The notes below the pieces were generated by a model. The model was given only the letters and a program-made list of their open reading frames with translations, did no database searches and had not been told where the DNA came from. From assembly GCA_947380285.1 (NCBI GenBank), contig CANCQD010000007.1, positions 1 through 37,776 of the forward strand: a stretch of DNA of 37,776 nt, read 5' to 3'. Below, in pieces: positions 34,385 to 37,776 of the stretch (the stretch's first letter is position 1; every line of letters starts with the position of its first letter). The translations under genes were made by a program, and so were the position numbers. The DNA comes from Burkholderiaceae bacterium. Its GTDB lineage: Bacteria; Pseudomonadota; Gammaproteobacteria; Burkholderiales; Burkholderiaceae.

Positions 34385-34867
34385 ATGAACAAACAAGTCC
34401 AAATGAATCCTCAGACCCAACTGGCCAATTTAGGCGAGGAATTGAACGTTCCTTTTTTAAAGCTGTTAGGGGTTCGATGCATCAGTGCTGAAATGGGCAA
34501 AGGTGAGATTTTGCTTGCCCTCAGGCCGGAGCACAATAACACCTGGGAAGTGGCTCATGGCGGAGTTTTATTAACGCTGATGGATGTGGCTATGGCTGTT
34601 GCTGCTCGATCGGGAGATCCTAGCGATCGTAGCGTGGTCACTATCGAAATGAAGAATAATTTCATGCAGGCTGCCACTGGCGTACTGAGAGTTAAGGCGG
34701 ATACCGTCCGTAGAACCGCAACGATGGCCTTTTGTGAGGCTAAGCTATACAACGATCAGGGTGAGGTTTGCTGCATGGCTACCGGCACCTTCAAATATCT
34801 GAAGCGTTTAGCAGCGCGTAATGCTGATGGTGAGCGCGTAGTCAACGACGATGGACGTACTATTTAA
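34385..34867 (+). CDS. PaaI-type hotdog-fold thioesterase
   Basis: 160 residues. Hotdog-fold signature NTWEVAHGGVLLTLMDVAMA (about 56-75), where H-G-G and the Asp are catalytic in PaaI/YbgC-like acyl-CoA thioesterases, then VVTIEMKNNFMQAATG and a GTFKYL strand at the end. Substrate cannot be told. It starts 55 bp from the selO start on the other strand and ends 2 bp from the convergent TANGO2-like gene. Confidence 0.88.
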   Translation: MNKQVQMNPQTQLANLGEELNVPFLKLLGVRCISAEMGKGEILLALRPEHNNTWEVAHGGVLLTLMDVAMAVAARSGDPSDRSVVTIEMKNNFMQAATGVLRVKADTVRRTATMAFCEAKLYNDQGEVCCMATGTFKYLKRLAARNADGERVVNDDGRTI

Positions 34868-34869
34868 TC

Positions 34870-35727
34870 CTAAACCGATAAATTAGAATCAGATGCTGAA
34901 CTCAGGGCGCCAGTTACTACATCATGACCCACGGTTCCAGATGAATCAAAGCGACGCTCCACTAGCTCAAATTGACCATCCTTGCGGACCCTCAGGATGG
35001 TGCTTGACCGTGTTCCATAGGCAGCAGTTTTAATAAAAGCAGGTGAGAGCGCCTTCTCCCATTCTTTACTTACCCCTGTATTTGGAAGTTCGTTATCGCT
35101 GGCATGATGGCTATCGGCCAAAAGTTTTAAGTACTGATCCGCATTCTTGAGTTTCCCCTGATCCATCGCTAATGCCTGAGCAAATGCAGCAACGCGGTGA
35201 TTCACTTTGGGCCATGGGGTATCTAGCATTGCATTAGATAGCCCATACACTCCAGGCTCTAGGGCTTGGCGTGGAAAGACCTTACGAGGTCGGACGCTTT
35301 GACCCATCATTATGCGGTTACTAACCCAGTGCATTTCTGCGTTTTCTGGATTGCTCAGATCAGCCATTAATAGATTGAAACCGTTGTATTGCTGAAAACG
35401 TTTTGCATTGTCTTGAATGAAATCAGCGGGTCTATCCTGACCGGTGAGATACATTAAAGATAGTTCGCCACGTGTTCTGGAGTCAGGATTTTTTTCAGTA
35501 GGCGCCCGAACATTGGTTAAGGCTGCAAATTTTCCGGTCTTTGTAAATCCAAGCCATGTGCCAGGACTGCCCAAGACATCAGCCCGATCCCTACCAGCCA
35601 ATACATGGGGGTGTTCTGGCCACCATGCAACACCTTCGGTATTCCGCTCATAAAACTCATCGCGATTCGCCGCTACCACCAATGAGTAGTCTGGATGAGA
35701 ATTCCAGGCGAAAAGGATAAGGCACAT
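34870..35727 (-). CDS. NRDE/TANGO2-family protein
   Basis: 285 residues. Starts MCLILFAW and carries the family-naming motif AANRDEFYER (about 19-28), followed by WWPEHPHVLAGRD, GTWLGFTKTGKFAALTN and a C-terminal GTRSSTILRV. TANGO2 homologues are linked to haem trafficking and to lipid homeostasis in eukaryotes; bacterial functions are little studied. It shares direction with ygfZ, 8 bp downstream of it, so they may be cotranscribed. Confidence 0.9.
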   Translation of the reverse strand: MCLILFAWNSHPDYSLVVAANRDEFYERNTEGVAWWPEHPHVLAGRDRADVLGSPGTWLGFTKTGKFAALTNVRAPTEKNPDSRTRGELSLMYLTGQDRPADFIQDNAKRFQQYNGFNLLMADLSNPENAEMHWVSNRIMMGQSVRPRKVFPRQALEPGVYGLSNAMLDTPWPKVNHRVAAFAQALAMDQGKLKNADQYLKLLADSHHASDNELPNTGVSKEWEKALSPAFIKTAAYGTRSSTILRVRKDGQFELVERRFDSSGTVGHDVVTGALSSASDSNLSV

Positions 35728-35735
35728 AAGAATTA

Positions 35736-36746
35736 TTAAATTTCGATCAAGGGATATGGCAATAAATCTATTTTTAACACAGGTCCTTCGGGGCTACCAA
35801 GATGAATTTCACCATCTTCAAGCGCCTCCAGCTTGCATTCAATTTGTAGATCAATCCGTTCTGACTCAATTGGGCTTCGTGCAGATAGAACAACCATTCC
35901 TGCTGGCTGGCTAGGATCTTTGGAGTGAAATAGCTCCACTCCCGGCTTGACTAAACTATCGCCTAATTCAATCCCATTGAGGTGAGCAAGCTGCAATCGT
36001 CTCTTAATAGCGCCACGATATTGGCTGCGAGCGACGATTTCCTGACCAGGATAGCAACCCTTTTTAAAATCCACGCCAGCGACCGATTCAAAATTGATCA
36101 TTTGCGGTACAAATTGCTCTTGCGTGGCTTGAACAACGCGCGGAATTGCGCTTAAGACTTCTAGCGCATTCCAAACATCAAGAACTTCATTGGTGTTGCT
36201 TGAATTCAGCGAACTATTTTGAGGGCAAGCCATGAGTAGGCGGGCAATGGCTTGATCATTCACCAAAACATCTGGCATTCTCAAGGCGATACAGCTGTCA
36301 TCAAACTCAAAATCAGAAATTTGTTTATCTGAGCCGTACAGCCCGGAAATTACCCAGTCTGCAGAAAGATCGACAACCTTTACTTTTGAACGCAATACAT
36401 ACATCGACAAACGTTTAGCGATGCTGGCAGCAATATCTTTTGATATAAATAAAGCATAGCGTTCTTCAGATGCTGCGCTAGTCGGAAATAGTCCAGACCA
36501 GGCGCTTGCCAATAATCTACCTTTGGGATTGCAATATCCCACCAAACGAACAGCGTTATAAGCTTGGGCAATTGACCCTGGCAAGATGCGCTGAAGTCCA
36601 AGGATGGAATTGGTCAATTGATTTTGTAAAAAGCTGGCGGCATCTGGGCCCTCAACTAAGATTAAGCCCCACTGCGGCAAATTGCAGGGTAGGGAAGAGG
36701 GGTTATTCAGCCAGTTTTGCTGAATTTGCAGGGTATTAGTCATCAC
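35736..36746 (-). CDS. ygfZ: Folate-binding Fe-S cluster repair protein YgfZ
   Basis: 336 residues, related to the glycine cleavage T-protein. Family hallmark KGCYPGQE (229-236) with the essential Cys. Other matches: LQNQLTNSI, GYCNPKGRLLAS and PRVVQATQEQFVPQM. YgfZ uses tetrahydrofolate to support certain Fe-S enzymes such as MiaB. ATG 36746 or the next codon may be the start. Its start lies 17 bp from the divergent mltG start, the same pairing as in many beta- and gammaproteobacteria. Confidence 0.95.
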   Translation of the reverse strand: MMTNTLQIQQNWLNNPSSLPCNLPQWGLILVEGPDAASFLQNQLTNSILGLQRILPGSIAQAYNAVRLVGYCNPKGRLLASAWSGLFPTSAASEERYALFISKDIAASIAKRLSMYVLRSKVKVVDLSADWVISGLYGSDKQISDFEFDDSCIALRMPDVLVNDQAIARLLMACPQNSSLNSSNTNEVLDVWNALEVLSAIPRVVQATQEQFVPQMINFESVAGVDFKKGCYPGQEIVARSQYRGAIKRRLQLAHLNGIELGDSLVKPGVELFHSKDPSQPAGMVVLSARSPIESERIDLQIECKLEALEDGEIHLGSPEGPVLKIDLLPYPLIEI

Positions 36747-36763
36747 CCTTTTATCATAGCCTG

Positions 36764-37776
36764 ATGAGCAGAAAAATTCAGGGCAGATCGCTATTTACCA
36801 AGAAAAAGGCTAAAGACCGAGGTCTAAAGTATTGGTTCACACTGTTTGCTGTACTTTTGGGTCTACTTTATGGGGGTATTTTTTTAATCCCAGTAGTTCC
36901 TAGTAAGTCCAATGTAGAAAATGTTGCCTTATTCAAAGTTAAGGTTAATCCTCAATCAAGCTTATCGAGTATTGCCACCCAATTGAGTGAGCAAGGTTTA
37001 TCAATTAATGGCTTTATCTTACAAGTTGGAGCTAGAAGTTTATTTGTCGGCTCAAAACTAAAACCAGGCACTTATTTGCTTCCAAGCGGAGGAAGTCTTG
37101 GGAAAGTTCTACTGCAGATTGCTCGCGGTGATCGGGTAAGAGAAAGTATCGCAATTATTCCGGGAATGACTATTTGGCAGCTTCGGAGCATTGTTGATTC
37201 TCACTCAGCGCTCATTCATCAAACCAAGGGCATGAGTAATAAAGAGCTATTACAAAGTCTTAATCTGAGCTACCCCAATGATGAGGGCATTTTTCTGCCC
37301 GATACCTATATATTTGATCCAGATGAACCCGATTTAAATATCTATCGTAGAGCTGCACAGGGCATGCAAAAGCAACTATCCCAAATATGGGACCAGAAAG
37401 AAGGGGGGCTCCCCCTCAATACCTCTTATGAGTTATTAATATTGGCCTCTATTGTTGAAAAAGAGACGGGCCGGGCTAGCGATCGAAGTATGGTCTCAGC
37501 CGTATTTATTAACCGCCTCAATAAGGGGATGCCACTGCAAACCGACCCAACGGTTATCTACGGGATTGGTCCTAAATTTGATGGGAATTTACGGAAAGCC
37601 GATTTGCGCAAAGACACTGCCTACAATACCTATATGCATAAAGGTTTACCTCCTAGCCCCATAGCAATGCCCAGTAAAGAGTCCATTTTGGCCGCCGCCC
37701 ATCCCGCCCAAAGCAATGCTTTATTCTTTGTAGCTAAAGGTGACGGTAGTAGCCACTTTTCTCAAAGTCTAAAAGA
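36764..37776 (+). CDS. mltG: Endolytic peptidoglycan transglycosylase MltG (3'-truncated by window end)
   Basis: 337 complete codons are visible from ATG 36764 and the frame is still open at the window end; only a few dozen residues and the stop are likely missing. A basic N-terminus, one transmembrane helix (about 22-44), a LysM-like/periplasmic part with PGTYLLPSGGSLGKVL, then the YceG catalytic domain: FLPDTYIFDP, ASIVEKETG with catalytic Glu (E232 by my count), INRLNKGMPLQTDPTVIYG, and GLPPSPIAMPSKESILAA. MltG cuts nascent glycan strands and so sets their length. tmk and holB would be expected next. Confidence 0.95.
   Translation, partial: MSRKIQGRSLFTKKKAKDRGLKYWFTLFAVLLGLLYGGIFLIPVVPSKSNVENVALFKVKVNPQSSLSSIATQLSEQGLSINGFILQVGARSLFVGSKLKPGTYLLPSGGSLGKVLLQIARGDRVRESIAIIPGMTIWQLRSIVDSHSALIHQTKGMSNKELLQSLNLSYPNDEGIFLPDTYIFDPDEPDLNIYRRAAQGMQKQLSQIWDQKEGGLPLNTSYELLILASIVEKETGRASDRSMVSAVFINRLNKGMPLQTDPTVIYGIGPKFDGNLRKADLRKDTAYNTYMHKGLPPSPIAMPSKESILAAAHPAQSNALFFVAKGDGSSHFSQSLK

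Noticed and set aside
37452..37664. Short plus-strand open frame near the window end
   Set aside because: It lies inside mltG in another frame; the mltG frame carries all family motifs and stays open to the end of the window.

Overview
The window looks like a chromosomal segment of a small-genome betaproteobacterium, most likely Polynucleobacter (Burkholderiaceae). This rests on moderate-to-low GC and on gene orders typical of that group: carB-greA-DUF4149, yhbY divergent from rlmE-ftsH-folP-glmM, msrB-yciB-bolA-parvulin, and ygfZ divergent from mltG. The genus call is inference from gene order and protein character; no database was consulted.

Layout. 1-6824 is core housekeeping: the carB tail, greA, a DUF4149 membrane protein, yhbY, rlmE, ftsH, folP and glmM. 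6878-8789 is a tightly overlapping trio, a divergent CYTH-like protein followed by two half-size chromate-transporter-family proteins. 8802-11326 (minus) is a ZnuD-like TonB-dependent receptor preceded by a small exported His/Cys protein. 11387-11577 holds tRNA-Pro(UGG) and tRNA-Arg(UCU). 11578 to about 20344 is an accessory zone divided by five extra copies of the tRNA-Arg 3' end. The segments between copies carry an MntA-HepT toxin-antitoxin pair; a peptide deformylase, a cyclase-family lipoprotein and a 49-aa membrane protein; a DUF4239 membrane protein and a dead hepT; ppc; and a GAF-PAS protein. Beyond the last copy come a cupin, an NTF2-like protein, a tRNA-like relic, two lipoproteins, an EF-hand protein and a fluoroacetate-dehalogenase-like hydrolase. 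From 24266 onward the sequence is again mostly ordinary chromosome: an orphan 61-aa protein, an FAD-linked oxidase, DUF2069, WrbA-like, YihY, CBS, aroC, an MFS transporter, parvulin, bolA, yciB, msrB, selO, a thioesterase, a TANGO2-like protein, ygfZ and the start of mltG.

The most interesting structure is the tRNA-Arg array. Six copies of a 41-bp tRNA 3' segment (one inside the working tRNA) align without gaps and all face the same way. The two hepT copies each end at nearly the same distance from a copy, and several copies share flanking arms. This looks like repeated site-specific insertion of small cassettes, yet no integrase or transposase gene is visible in the window. A second notable feature is an intrinsic terminator built into the first codons of folP.
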